Assembly (NCBI GenBank): GCA_050260215.1
Contig: JBLNBU010000002.1
Location: forward strand, 1 to 13,177
Direction of reading: 5' to 3'
Length of the DNA: 13,177 bases
Origin: JBLNBU01 sp050260215
Lineage (GTDB): Bacteria > Pseudomonadota > Alphaproteobacteria > Rhodospirillales > Magnetospirillaceae
Made by a program: the position numbers and the translations under genes. This document shows positions 6,563-13,146 of this stretch, in pieces. Under the pieces are notes generated by a model. It was not told where the DNA came from. It made no database searches and was given only the letters and a program-made list of their open reading frames with translations. Numbering within the stretch: position 1 is the stretch's first letter; each line of letters opens with the position of its first letter.

Positions 6563-7618
6563 ATGCGTTCCCCGCCCGAGCTGTCTTCCGCCCTGCTGGC
6601 CTGGTACGACCGTCACCGCCGCGTGCTGCCGTGGCGGGCCGCCCCCGGCCAGGCGGCCGATCCCTACCACGTCTGGCTGTCCGAGATCATGCTGCAGCAG
6701 ACCACGGTCGCCGCGGTGGGCCCCTATTTCCGCGCCTTCCTCGAACGCTGGCCGACCGTCCACGACCTGGCCGCGGCGCCGGTGGAAGAGGTCATGCACG
6801 CCTGGGCGGGGCTGGGCTATTACGCCAGGGCCCGCAACCTGCATCAGTGCGCCCGCACCGTGGCCGCCTGGCGCGACGGGCGCTTCCCCGACGACGAGGA
6901 GGCACTGCTGCGCCTGCCCGGCGTCGGCCAGTATACGGCAGCCGCCATTGCCGCCATCGCCTTCGGGCGCAAGGCGGTGGTGGTCGACGGCAACGTCGAG
7001 CGGGTGATGGCGCGGCTGTTCGCCGAGACCGCCCCGCTACCGGCGGTCAAGGGCCGGCTGAAGGAGCTGGCGGCGACGCTGACCCCCGACGAGCGCGCCG
7101 GCGACTATGCCCAGGCGGCCATGGACCTGGGGGCGACCGTGTGCACGCCCAAAAGCCCGGCCTGCGCCATCTGCCCGTGGATGGCCGACTGCCGCGGCCG
7201 CGCGCTGGGGCTGGCCGCCCAACTGCCGGCCAAGCTGGCCAAGCCGGAACGCCCCACCCGGCGCGGCGTGGTGTTCTGGACGGTGCGCAAGGACGGTGCC
7301 GTGCTGCTGCGCCGCCGCCCGCCGCAGGGGCTGCTGGGCGGCATGATGGAGGTGCCCTCGACCGACTGGCGCACGGAAGGCTGGGACATGGCCGAGGCAG
7401 CCGCCCAGGCGCCGCTGGCCGCCGCCTGGACCGCCCTGCCCGGAGTGGTCCGCCATACTTTCACCCACTTTCACCTCGAACTTGTGGTTGCCGCCGGCAA
7501 GGTCCGCGGTAACGATACGGCGCGGGGGTTGTGGTGCCCGCTCGACCGGCTGGGCGATCACGCCCTGCCCACGTTGATGCGCAAGGTGGTGCGCCACGCC
7601 CTTGCCAAGGCCTATTGA
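6563..7618 (+). CDS. mutY: A/G-specific adenine DNA glycosylase MutY
   Basis: This 351-residue base-excision-repair enzyme removes adenine mispaired with 8-oxoguanine. The catalytic glutamate E41 lies in LSEIMLQQTTV, the helix-hairpin-helix is LPGVGQYTAAAI (118-129) and the catalytic aspartate D142 lies in VVVDGNVERV. The iron-sulfur cluster loop is complete with C194-x6-C201-x2-C204-x5-C210. The C-terminal third (about 230-351) is the Nudix-like 8-oxoguanine recognition domain, including HTFTHFHLEL (298-307), which separates MutY from endonuclease III. The ATG at 6563 gives the usual N-terminus; longer in-frame versions would run into the divergent dciA-like gene. The stop is 12 bases before the next gene, which is probably co-transcribed. 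Confidence 0.97.
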   Translation: MRSPPELSSALLAWYDRHRRVLPWRAAPGQAADPYHVWLSEIMLQQTTVAAVGPYFRAFLERWPTVHDLAAAPVEEVMHAWAGLGYYARARNLHQCARTVAAWRDGRFPDDEEALLRLPGVGQYTAAAIAAIAFGRKAVVVDGNVERVMARLFAETAPLPAVKGRLKELAATLTPDERAGDYAQAAMDLGATVCTPKSPACAICPWMADCRGRALGLAAQLPAKLAKPERPTRRGVVFWTVRKDGAVLLRRRPPQGLLGGMMEVPSTDWRTEGWDMAEAAAQAPLAAAWTALPGVVRHTFTHFHLELVVAAGKVRGNDTARGLWCPLDRLGDHALPTLMRKVVRHALAKAY

Positions 7619-7630
7619 CCCGGAGAGCCC

Positions 7631-8224
7631 ATGCGCCCGCTTGCCCTCGCCCTGACCACCCTGATGCTGGCGGCGCCCGCCTTCGCCCAGTCGCAAGCCC
7701 AGCCCCAGCCCCAGCCCGCCGGCAAGGAGCGCCTGCTGCGCGCCATTCCCGACGGCTGGCAGGCCAAGGGCACCCAGAAGAGCCCCAAGGGCGACACCAC
7801 CATGGTGTTCCCGCCCGGGCAGAACTCCGACAAGTGGTCCGAGATGGTGATCGTCCAGGTGGTGGGCGACCCCCAGGCGGCGCCCGACGCCTATGTCAAC
7901 CAAGTGGTCGAGGCCAGCCGCAACAACTGCGAGGCCATCGGCCCCAGCCCGATCACCGAGAAGTCCATCAACGGCTATCCGGCGGCGGCGATGACGGTCA
8001 GCTGCACCAAGGGCCGCCATTCCGGCATGGGCGGCCTGGTCATGGTCATCGCCATTCGCGGCCGCGAGGCGCTTTATGTGGTCGAACGCCTGTGGCAGGG
8101 CCCGTCATTCGCCCGCAACGAGGCGGTTCCGGCCTCCCAGGAGATGCTCAAGGACTGGGGCGCCTACACCAAGTCCATCTACCTGTGCGACATCGGCGAC
8201 CCTGGGCACCCGTGTTCGCGGTAG
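7631..8224 (+). CDS. Secreted protein of unknown function, four cysteines
   Basis: I do not recognise the family. The 197-residue product has a clear signal peptide (hydrophobic residues 3-19, cut after APAFA) followed by a short Gln/Pro repeat tract (SQAQPQPQPA). The mature part begins with an IPDGWQAKGTQKS region, then TTMVFPPGQ and KWSEMVIVQVV. This layout resembles small periplasmic proteins with an alternating strand/helix fold. Four cysteines remain (C100, C125, C186, C195), enough for two disulfides, which the DsbA-family protein encoded nearby could form. GGAG lies about 7 bases before the ATG, and the start is 12 bases after the mutY stop, so it is probably in the mutY operon. There is no membrane anchor or lipobox. 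Its link with DNA repair, if any, is only positional. Confidence 0.85.
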   Translation: MRPLALALTTLMLAAPAFAQSQAQPQPQPAGKERLLRAIPDGWQAKGTQKSPKGDTTMVFPPGQNSDKWSEMVIVQVVGDPQAAPDAYVNQVVEASRNNCEAIGPSPITEKSINGYPAAAMTVSCTKGRHSGMGGLVMVIAIRGREALYVVERLWQGPSFARNEAVPASQEMLKDWGAYTKSIYLCDIGDPGHPCSR

Positions 8225-8246
8225 GGCTGATGAATCCCATGCCTTT

Positions 8247-8321
8247 CGTCATGGCCGGGCTTGACCCGGCCATCCATGGACCCCGGGTCGAGCCCGGGGG
8301 TGACGTCATCGGGGAATGACG
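8247..8321. repeat. Intergenic palindromic repeat (REP/MITE-like, alphaproteobacterial type)
   Basis: The 75-base element is bounded by CGTCAT (8247-8252) and ATGACG (8316-8321) as inverted ends. It holds two hairpins: ATGGCCGGG/CCCGGCCAT (8251-8259 with 8265-8273, loop CTTGA) and CCCCGGG/CCCGGGG (8281-8287 with 8293-8299, loop TCGAG). The 8-bp palindrome TGACGTCA (8301-8308) follows them. Sequences of the form ATGGCCGGGCTTG-CCCGGCCAT are widespread in alphaproteobacterial intergenic DNA, usually between convergent genes, as here. It may also act as a transcript 3' end for both neighbours. Multiple copies in the genome are expected but cannot be seen in this window. Confidence 0.75.
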
Positions 8322-8329
8322 CGGGCGCC

Positions 8330-8944
8330 CTAAAGCTCGCGCTCGATCCGTTCCAGCACCGGCCAGAATTCGGCGAACAGGGTCTGGCGGGCCTGGTCGC
8401 CGCCGGAATCGGGGTGGTACATGCGGGCAAACGCGCGCTTGGCCTCGCGGAAGCGGTGGTCGGCGGGGCTGGTGCCGGCCTTGGTCGCCTTGGTGACTTC
8501 CAGCGCGTCCTTGAGGATCTCGATGCGGGCATGGGCCTGGGCCAGGGCGCGTTCGGCCTCTTCGGCGCGCACGCGCTGCTCCTGGGTGCGGGCCTCGGCG
8601 GCGGCCACCAGTTCGGCCGAGCGGTCGCGCGCGGCGACGCGGGCCTCCAGGCTGCGGATGCGGTCCTGGGCCTTTTCCAGGTCCTTGTCGTAGTGGTCGA
8701 GCGTCGCCAAAAGCCCCGGCGAGGCCGAGGCGTCGCGCCCGCGCCGCCGCCCCATGATCCGCCACAGCCAGTAGCCGGCCGCCTTGCGCAGGCCGTGGGC
8801 CGCCTTCGACAGGCCGCCGCTGCCGGGCGGGGTGGTCGCCTGGATCAATTTTTCGGACAAAGCGAAGGTTTCGGCCAGCGGTTCCGGCCGGCAAAGGTCG
8901 TCGATGACCGACTGGTCGGTCCTGTCACGCGTGCTGTCGTTCAT
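8330..8944 (-). CDS. Coiled-coil protein with C-terminal shortened J-domain-like segment
   Basis: The 204-residue product has three parts. Residues 1-75 are mixed, with a basic stretch KAAHGLRKAAGYWLWRIMG RRRGR (48-70). Residues 80-153 are an Ala/Glu/Arg-rich heptad-like coiled coil. Residues 161-204 contain HRFREAKRAFARMYHPDSGG, with the HPD tripeptide at 177-179, followed by a helix to the C-terminus. HPD between two helices is the hallmark by which DnaJ proteins stimulate Hsp70, but helix I of a normal J domain is missing: only about 17 residues precede HPD. The ATG at 8944 has a G-rich stretch about 7 bases upstream; an earlier ATG at 8992 has weaker support. There is no zinc finger and no signal peptide, so it should be cytoplasmic. 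Cochaperone activity is a guess from the HPD motif; it may be a structural remnant. Confidence 0.8.
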   Translation of the reverse strand: MNDSTRDRTDQSVIDDLCRPEPLAETFALSEKLIQATTPPGSGGLSKAAHGLRKAAGYWLWRIMGRRRGRDASASPGLLATLDHYDKDLEKAQDRIRSLEARVAARDRSAELVAAAEARTQEQRVRAEEAERALAQAHARIEILKDALEVTKATKAGTSPADHRFREAKRAFARMYHPDSGGDQARQTLFAEFWPVLERIEREL

Positions 8945-9024
8945 CGCCCATTCCCCCGCGGCGAGTTTGTACCAGAGCGCGCCGGCGACCAAGGGAAGAA
9001 TGCAGCGGGGCAGGCATGTCGATC

Positions 9025-9052
9025 TTGCCCCGGCCGGCGAAGGGCATATACT
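9025..9052 (+). promoter_or_regulatory. argG promoter
   Basis: TTGCCC (9025-9030) and TATACT (9047-9052) are 16 bases apart on the plus strand. The -10 matches five of six consensus bases and the -35 four. The transcript would start near 9059, giving a leader of about 33 bases that contains the GAGG ribosome-binding site. No arginine-repressor-like palindrome is evident. Confidence 0.6.
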
Positions 9053-9092
9053 GCGCCGCCGAAATATTCCCCCTCACGCGCGAGGCTTTCCC

Positions 9093-10307
9093 ATGAAGGG
9101 CGACGTCAAGAAGGTTGTGCTGGCCTATTCGGGCGGGCTCGACACCTCCATCATCCTGCGCTGGCTGCAGGACACCTATGCTTGCGAGGTGGTGACCTTC
9201 ACCGCCGACCTCGGCCAGGGCGAAGAGCTGGAGCCGGCGCGCAAGAAGGCCCAGCTGATGGGGATCAAGGACGAGAACATCTTCATCGACGACCTGCGCG
9301 AAGAATTCGTCCGCGATTTCGTCTTTCCGATGTTCCGCGCCAATGCGCTGTACGAGGGCGTCTACCTGCTGGGCACCTCGATCGCCCGGCCGCTGATCTC
9401 CAAGCGCCAGATCGAGATCGCCAACCAGGTCGGCGCCGACGCCGTCTCCCACGGCGCCACCGGCAAGGGCAACGACCAAGTGCGCTTCGAGATGGGCTAC
9501 TACGCGCTCAAGCCCGACATCAAGGTCATCGCGCCTTGGCGCATCTGGGACCTGACCAGCCGCACCAAGCTTCTCGACTTCGCCGAGAAGCACCAGATCC
9601 CCATCGCCAAGGACAAGCGCGGCGAGGCGCCCTATTCGACCGACGCCAACCTGCTGCACATCTCCTATGAGGGCAAGGCGCTGGAAGACCCGTGGGTCGA
9701 GCCCGACGAGGACATGTTCACCCGCTCGGTCAGCCCCGAAAAGGCCCCGGACAAGCCGACCTATGTGGAGATCGAGTTCGAGAAGGGCGACGCGGTCGCC
9801 GTCGACGGCGTGCGCCTGTCGCCCGCCGCCCTGCTGACCAAGCTGAACGCGCTGGGCGGGGCCAACGGCATCGGCCGCCTGGACCTGGTCGAGAACCGCT
9901 TCGTCGGCATGAAGAGCCGCGGCGTCTACGAGACCCCTGGCGGCTCGGTCCTGATCGTCGCCCACCGCGCCATGGAGAGCATCACGCTCGACCGCGGCGA
10001 GGCGCACCTCAAGGACGAGATGATGCCCCGCTACGCCGAGCTGATCTACAACGGCTTCTGGTTCAGCCCGGAACGCATCGCGCTCCAGCAGATGATCGAC
10101 CACATCAGCCAGAACGTCTCGGGCGTGGTGCGCCTCAAGCTGTACAAGGGCAACGTCACCGTGGTCGGTCGCAAGTCGACCCGCTCGCTCTACCGCCTCG
10201 ACTACGTCACCTTCGAGGAAGACAGCGTCTACGACCAGCGCGACGCGCAAGGCTTCATCAAGCTGAATGCGCTCCGCATGCGCCTGGCCAAGATGGCCCG
10301 CGGCTGA
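9093..10307 (+). CDS. argG: Argininosuccinate synthase
   Basis: This 404-residue cytoplasmic enzyme joins citrulline and aspartate with ATP to make argininosuccinate, the penultimate step of arginine synthesis. The N-type pyrophosphatase loop AYSGGLDTS is at 11-19, and GATGKGNDQVRFE (121-133) is the citrulline/aspartate-binding loop. Further conserved blocks are EGVYLLGTSIARP (88-100), APYSTDANLL (179-188) and SPERIALQ (325-332). The length matches the roughly 400-residue bacterial type I enzyme. The ATG at 9093 (MKGDVKKVVLAYS) is 7 bases after GAGG; the longer open frame upstream crosses the promoter and is rejected. It stands alone, with its own promoter and an intrinsic terminator, and diverges from the coiled-coil/J-like gene. 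Confidence 0.98.
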   Translation: MKGDVKKVVLAYSGGLDTSIILRWLQDTYACEVVTFTADLGQGEELEPARKKAQLMGIKDENIFIDDLREEFVRDFVFPMFRANALYEGVYLLGTSIARPLISKRQIEIANQVGADAVSHGATGKGNDQVRFEMGYYALKPDIKVIAPWRIWDLTSRTKLLDFAEKHQIPIAKDKRGEAPYSTDANLLHISYEGKALEDPWVEPDEDMFTRSVSPEKAPDKPTYVEIEFEKGDAVAVDGVRLSPAALLTKLNALGGANGIGRLDLVENRFVGMKSRGVYETPGGSVLIVAHRAMESITLDRGEAHLKDEMMPRYAELIYNGFWFSPERIALQQMIDHISQNVSGVVRLKLYKGNVTVVGRKSTRSLYRLDYVTFEEDSVYDQRDAQGFIKLNALRMRLAKMARG

Positions 10308-10332
10308 CCGGCCCGGAGGTGTGTAACCGGAT

Positions 10333-10364
10333 GGCAGCGCCCTTGGGGCGCCGCCTTTCTTTTT
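10333..10364 (+). terminator. Intrinsic terminator of argG
   Basis: GGCAGCGCCC (10333-10342) pairs with GGGCGCCGCC (10346-10355) with one A-C mismatch, and the tract TTTCTTTTT follows at 10356-10364. It lies 25 bases after the argG stop and just before the stop codon of the convergent IalB-family gene. Confidence 0.85.
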
Positions 10365-10367
10365 GGC

Positions 10368-10880
10368 TCAGCGCTTGACGCTGCAGGCCTTGTCGATGGC
10401 CGCCAGCGCGTCCGAGAAGCCCGACAGCGGCACGCTGCCGGTGATGGCCGAGCCCTTGGCCGGGGTGGCGTGCAGGGTGATCTCGCGGCCTTTCTGCATG
10501 GCGGCGACGATGGCCTTGTCGGCGGTGCCGTCCTTGGCCCAGGCGTGGTCGGCGCGGGTGAACAGGCTGTGCTTGGTGGCGCCGATCTGCATCTCGACGT
10601 CCGAGTCCTTCTTGAAGGCGCCCTGGCCGGTGACGCTGACCTCGTTGGCGCCCTTGGCGCGGTGGGTGACGATCACCACCAACCCGTTCTTGCCCTTGTC
10701 GCCGCCCTGCACCTTGGTGGCGGCGGCGGCGGCATAGCACACCTTGCTTCCGCCCTCGGCGTAGGCGTAGCTTTCCCATTCGCCGTGCTTGCCGAGGCGC
10801 TTGGTGTCCTCGGCCGCGGCCGAACCGGCAGCGGCGAACATGACGACGACAAGGGCGGCGGTGGCCGGGCGGAGGGTCAT
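10368..10880 (-). CDS. Invasion-associated locus B (IalB) family secreted protein
   Basis: This 170-residue protein has a signal peptide cut near residue 23 (AGSAAA before EDTKRLG). The mature part follows the IalB family layout: an early GEWESYAY block, a cysteine (C48) followed by an alanine stretch, LVVIVTHRAKG (67-77), a central strand region, ADKAIVAAMQKGREITLHA (120-138), then GSVPLSGFSDALAAIDKAC (148-166). C48 and C166 are the only cysteines after the signal and may form one disulfide. IalB-like proteins are common periplasmic proteins in free-living alphaproteobacteria; the name comes from Bartonella and does not imply virulence. The exact role is unknown. The ATG at 10880 has GGGGA about 11 bases upstream. 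It converges on argG and diverges from the asparaginase gene. Confidence 0.8.
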   Translation of the reverse strand: MTLRPATAALVVVMFAAAGSAAAEDTKRLGKHGEWESYAYAEGGSKVCYAAAAATKVQGGDKGKNGLVVIVTHRAKGANEVSVTGQGAFKKDSDVEMQIGATKHSLFTRADHAWAKDGTADKAIVAAMQKGREITLHATPAKGSAITGSVPLSGFSDALAAIDKACSVKR

Positions 10881-10918
10881 GCTTGGCTTTCCCCAATGGT
10901 CCAGGATGCTGGGCGGTC

Positions 10919-10947
10919 AGTAACTCCGGCCGCAGCCTCCCTGTCAA
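10919..10947 (-). promoter_or_regulatory. Probable promoter of the IalB-family gene
   Basis: A perfect TTGACA (10942-10947, minus strand) is followed after 17 bases by GTTACT (10919-10924), a poor -10 with three matches. It predicts a leader of about 32 bases. The -35 quality supports a promoter here; the exact -10 is uncertain. Confidence 0.4.
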
Positions 10948-10975
10948 CAGCTTCTCCTGGCGATGGAGCGATCCC

Positions 10976-11983
10976 ATGCCCAAAGGCAGCGGACGTGCCG
11001 ATCCCCTCCTGGTCGAAGTCATCCGCGGCGGCGTGGTCGAAAGCCGCCACCGCGGCGCCGTGGTGGTGGCCGACGTCACCGGCCGTATCGTCCATGCCCA
11101 GGGCGACGTGGCGCGGCGGGTGTTTCCGCGCTCGGCCCTGAAGCCGGTGCAGGCCCTGCCGCTGGTCGAGACCGGGGCCGCCGACGCCTTCGGCCTGGGC
11201 CCCGAGGAACTGGCCCTGGCGGCAGCCTCCCATACCGGCGAGGCCGTCCATGTGGACCGGGTCGCCGCCTGGCTGGCCCGCATCGGTCTGGGGGCGGACG
11301 CGCTGGAATGCGGCGCCCATCCGCCGGTCGACGCCGATGCCGCCCATGCCCTGGCCCGCGCCGGGGCCCTGCCGTCGGCCCTGCACAACAATTGTTCGGG
11401 CAAGCACGCCGGGTTCCTGACGGTCGCCCGCCACCTGGGGGTCGAGCCGGGCGGCTACATCCAGCCCGACCACCCGGTGCAGCGGCTGGTGACGGCGGCC
11501 ATCGCCGAGATGACCGAGGCCGATGCGGCGTCGACCCCTTGCGGCATCGACGGCTGCGGCATTCCGGTCTTCGCCCTGCCGCTGGCGGGGCTGGCCACCG
11601 CCATGGCGCGGCTGGCCGACCCGTCCGCCTTGGCCCCAAGCCGCGCCGCCGCCGCCCGGCGCATCGTCGCCGCCATGACCGCCCACCCCCACCTGGTCGG
11701 CGGCAACGGGCGGCTGGACACCCGGCTGATGGCTTCGGTGCCGCGCCTGGCCACCAAGGGCGGCGCCGAGGGCGTCCACGTCGCCATCCTTTCCGGCCGC
11801 GCCCTGGGGGTGGCGGTCAAGATCGCCGACGGCGCCGGCCGCGCCGCCGAGGTGGCCCTGCTGGCGACACTGGTCCGCCTGGGCGTGCTGACCGAGGACC
11901 AGGCCTTCGCGCTGGGCCTGCGCCCCGAGTTGCGCAACATGGCGGGCCGGGTGGTCGGCGAGATCCGGCCGGCGGGGGGCTGA
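10976..11983 (+). CDS. Class 3 (Rhizobium-type, zinc) L-asparaginase
   Basis: This 335-residue enzyme hydrolyses asparagine to aspartate and ammonia and belongs to the Asparaginase_II family typified by Rhizobium etli ReAV, unrelated to the E. coli type. The residues known in that family are visible: the Ser-Lys tandem S53/K56 in FPRSALKPVQ, S85 in ASHTGE, C140 and K143 in NNCSGKHAGF, and C194 in DGCGIP, the cysteines and lysine forming the zinc site. K261 in TKGGAEGV probably matches the second Ser-Lys lysine. No signal peptide is present, so it is cytoplasmic. The ATG at 10976 has GGAG 7 bases upstream; the longer frame from 10883 lacks family similarity. It ends just before a strong terminator and is apparently a single-gene transcript. 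Catalytic detail is by homology to ReAV. Confidence 0.93.
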   Translation: MPKGSGRADPLLVEVIRGGVVESRHRGAVVVADVTGRIVHAQGDVARRVFPRSALKPVQALPLVETGAADAFGLGPEELALAAASHTGEAVHVDRVAAWLARIGLGADALECGAHPPVDADAAHALARAGALPSALHNNCSGKHAGFLTVARHLGVEPGGYIQPDHPVQRLVTAAIAEMTEADAASTPCGIDGCGIPVFALPLAGLATAMARLADPSALAPSRAAAARRIVAAMTAHPHLVGGNGRLDTRLMASVPRLATKGGAEGVHVAILSGRALGVAVKIADGAGRAAEVALLATLVRLGVLTEDQAFALGLRPELRNMAGRVVGEIRPAGG

Positions 11984-11989
11984 AACGAA

Positions 11990-12019
11990 AAAAGCCCCTT
12001 CCTTGCGGAAGGGGCTTTT
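11990..12019. terminator. Bidirectional intrinsic terminator between asparaginase and OmpA-family genes
   Basis: AAAAGCCCCTTCC (11990-12002) pairs perfectly over 13 bp with GGAAGGGGCTTTT (12007-12019) around a TTGC loop. On the minus strand the stem ends in a run of six T, and on the plus strand in four T. It lies 6 bases after the asparaginase stop and 19 bases after the stop of the convergent OmpA-family gene, serving both. Confidence 0.93.
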
Positions 12020-12038
12020 CGCCGGAACCTGCCGGGGT

Positions 12039-13046
12039 TTACGGCAGGACGATCTCGACGCGGCGGTTCTGGGGCTCGCGGACGCCGTCGGCGGTGGGCA
12101 CCAGCGGCTGGCTTTCGCCCTTGGCGACCACCGAGATCTGGCTCTCGGGGATGCCCAGCTTGACCAGCTGCGCCTTGACCGCGTTGGCCCGCTTGGCCGA
12201 CAGCTTCATGTTGTAGGCGTCCGAGCCCGACCGGTCGGCGTGGCCCGTCAGGTCCAGCTTGGCGGCGCCGCCGGACTTGGCGGCGGCGGCGGCCTGGTTG
12301 AGCACCGCCTGGGCCTCGGGGGTGATGTCGGACTTGTCGAAGTCGAAGAACACGATGAAGTTCTTCTGCACCGGGGCGACCTTCGGCGGCGGGGCCGGGA
12401 CGGGCGCCGGGGCGGCGACCGGCTGGGCGGCGGGGACCGGGGCCGGCGGCGGCGCGAACTTGTAGGTGAAGCCGACCATCAGCGCGTGGCTGTGGTACTC
12501 GCCCTCCATGCCGCGGCTGGCGGTGTCCTTGGTGTCGTAGTCCAGCGTCGAGAAGTAGCGGTACTGGGTCTTCAAGGCCCAGTTGGACGACAGGTCATAG
12601 GCGACGCCGGCGATGCCCTGGTAGGCGAACTGCCAGTCGGTGCCCTTGTACTGGCCGCCGCCCTTGGAATCCACGTAGGCCGGGCCGATACCGGCACCGA
12701 CGAACGGATGCCAGACCGACTGCGGCATGAAGTCGTAGATGCCGTTGGCCATCATGCTGAACACTGAAGCGGCGCCCGAGCTGGTGCCGCCGGTGACCTT
12801 GTCGACGTCGTTGCGGCGCCAGCCCAGCTCGCCTTCGACCTTGAACGGGCCGAAGCCGTAGCCGACCTGGCCCAGCACGCCGTAGCCCAGGTCGTAGTCG
12901 GTCTTGTAGTTGTTGCCGTTGCCCTTGATGTCCGAGTTTTGGAGCAGGTTGGCGCCGAGATCGGCGCCCATGTACCACTGGGCCTGGGCAAGGGCCGGAG
13001 CGCCGGCGATCAGGCCGGCGGCAAGCAGAATCCGGAGGGTTCGCAT
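12039..13046 (-). CDS. OmpA-family outer-membrane porin with peptidoglycan-binding domain
   Basis: The 335-residue product has a signal peptide (1-22, cut near ALAQA), then an eight-stranded beta-barrel-like region (about 23-198) with alternating aromatic strands such as WYMGADLGANLL and ALMVGFTYKF. A Pro/Ala/Val hinge (about 199-228) follows, then a C-terminal OmpA-like domain (230-335). That domain has FDFDKSDITPEAQAVL, LTGHADRSGSDAYNMKLSAK and NRRVEIVLP. D271 and R286 match the residue pair that binds diaminopimelate in OmpA-type domains, so it should tie the outer membrane to peptidoglycan. The ATG at 13046 starts a textbook signal peptide; an upstream ATG at 13091 would add 15 charged residues and lacks a ribosome-binding site. 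The only site before 13046 is AAGG about 12 bases away, behind a run of seven C. Confidence 0.93.
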   Translation of the reverse strand: MRTLRILLAAGLIAGAPALAQAQWYMGADLGANLLQNSDIKGNGNNYKTDYDLGYGVLGQVGYGFGPFKVEGELGWRRNDVDKVTGGTSSGAASVFSMMANGIYDFMPQSVWHPFVGAGIGPAYVDSKGGGQYKGTDWQFAYQGIAGVAYDLSSNWALKTQYRYFSTLDYDTKDTASRGMEGEYHSHALMVGFTYKFAPPPAPVPAAQPVAAPAPVPAPPPKVAPVQKNFIVFFDFDKSDITPEAQAVLNQAAAAAKSGGAAKLDLTGHADRSGSDAYNMKLSAKRANAVKAQLVKLGIPESQISVVAKGESQPLVPTADGVREPQNRRVEIVLP

Positions 13047-13083
13047 GGGGGGGACGACCTTTCGTGGCTCGTTCTTGCGATTC

Positions 13084-13112
13084 CCATGCATCTAACGTGG
13101 CAGGCCGGCTGC
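13084..13112 (-). promoter_or_regulatory. Possible promoter of the OmpA-family gene
   Basis: On the minus strand a TTGTGC hexamer (near 13112) is followed after about 17 bases by TTAGAT (near 13090). Each matches only three of six consensus bases. A start near 13082 would give a leader of about 36 bases and would exclude the upstream ATG at 13091. The support is weak. Confidence 0.25.
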
Positions 13113-13116
13113 GCAC

Positions 13117-13146
13117 AAGGCGTAGGGCGCGGAATCCCTACGCTTT
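13117..13146. promoter_or_regulatory. Inverted repeat upstream of the OmpA-family gene
   Basis: GCGTAGGG (13120-13127 with one extra base) and CCCTACGC (13136-13143) face each other around an 8-base CGCGGAAT spacer. A G-T and two A-T pairs extend the stem to about 11 bp. It lies 71-100 bases upstream of the omp start. It could be an operator, or a terminator for plus-strand transcription given TTTT at its right end, although no plus-strand gene is seen to its left. Confidence 0.4.

Noticed and set aside
8148..8532. Open frames reading through the palindromic repeat (translations containing GRVKPGHDE-like strings)
   Set aside because: Such strings are known translation artefacts of this repeat type; the frames overlap better-supported genes.
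8784..9092. In-frame upstream extension of argG
   Set aside because: It overlaps the divergent coiled-coil/J-like gene and the argG promoter; the conserved ArgG N-terminus begins at 9093 with a ribosome-binding site.
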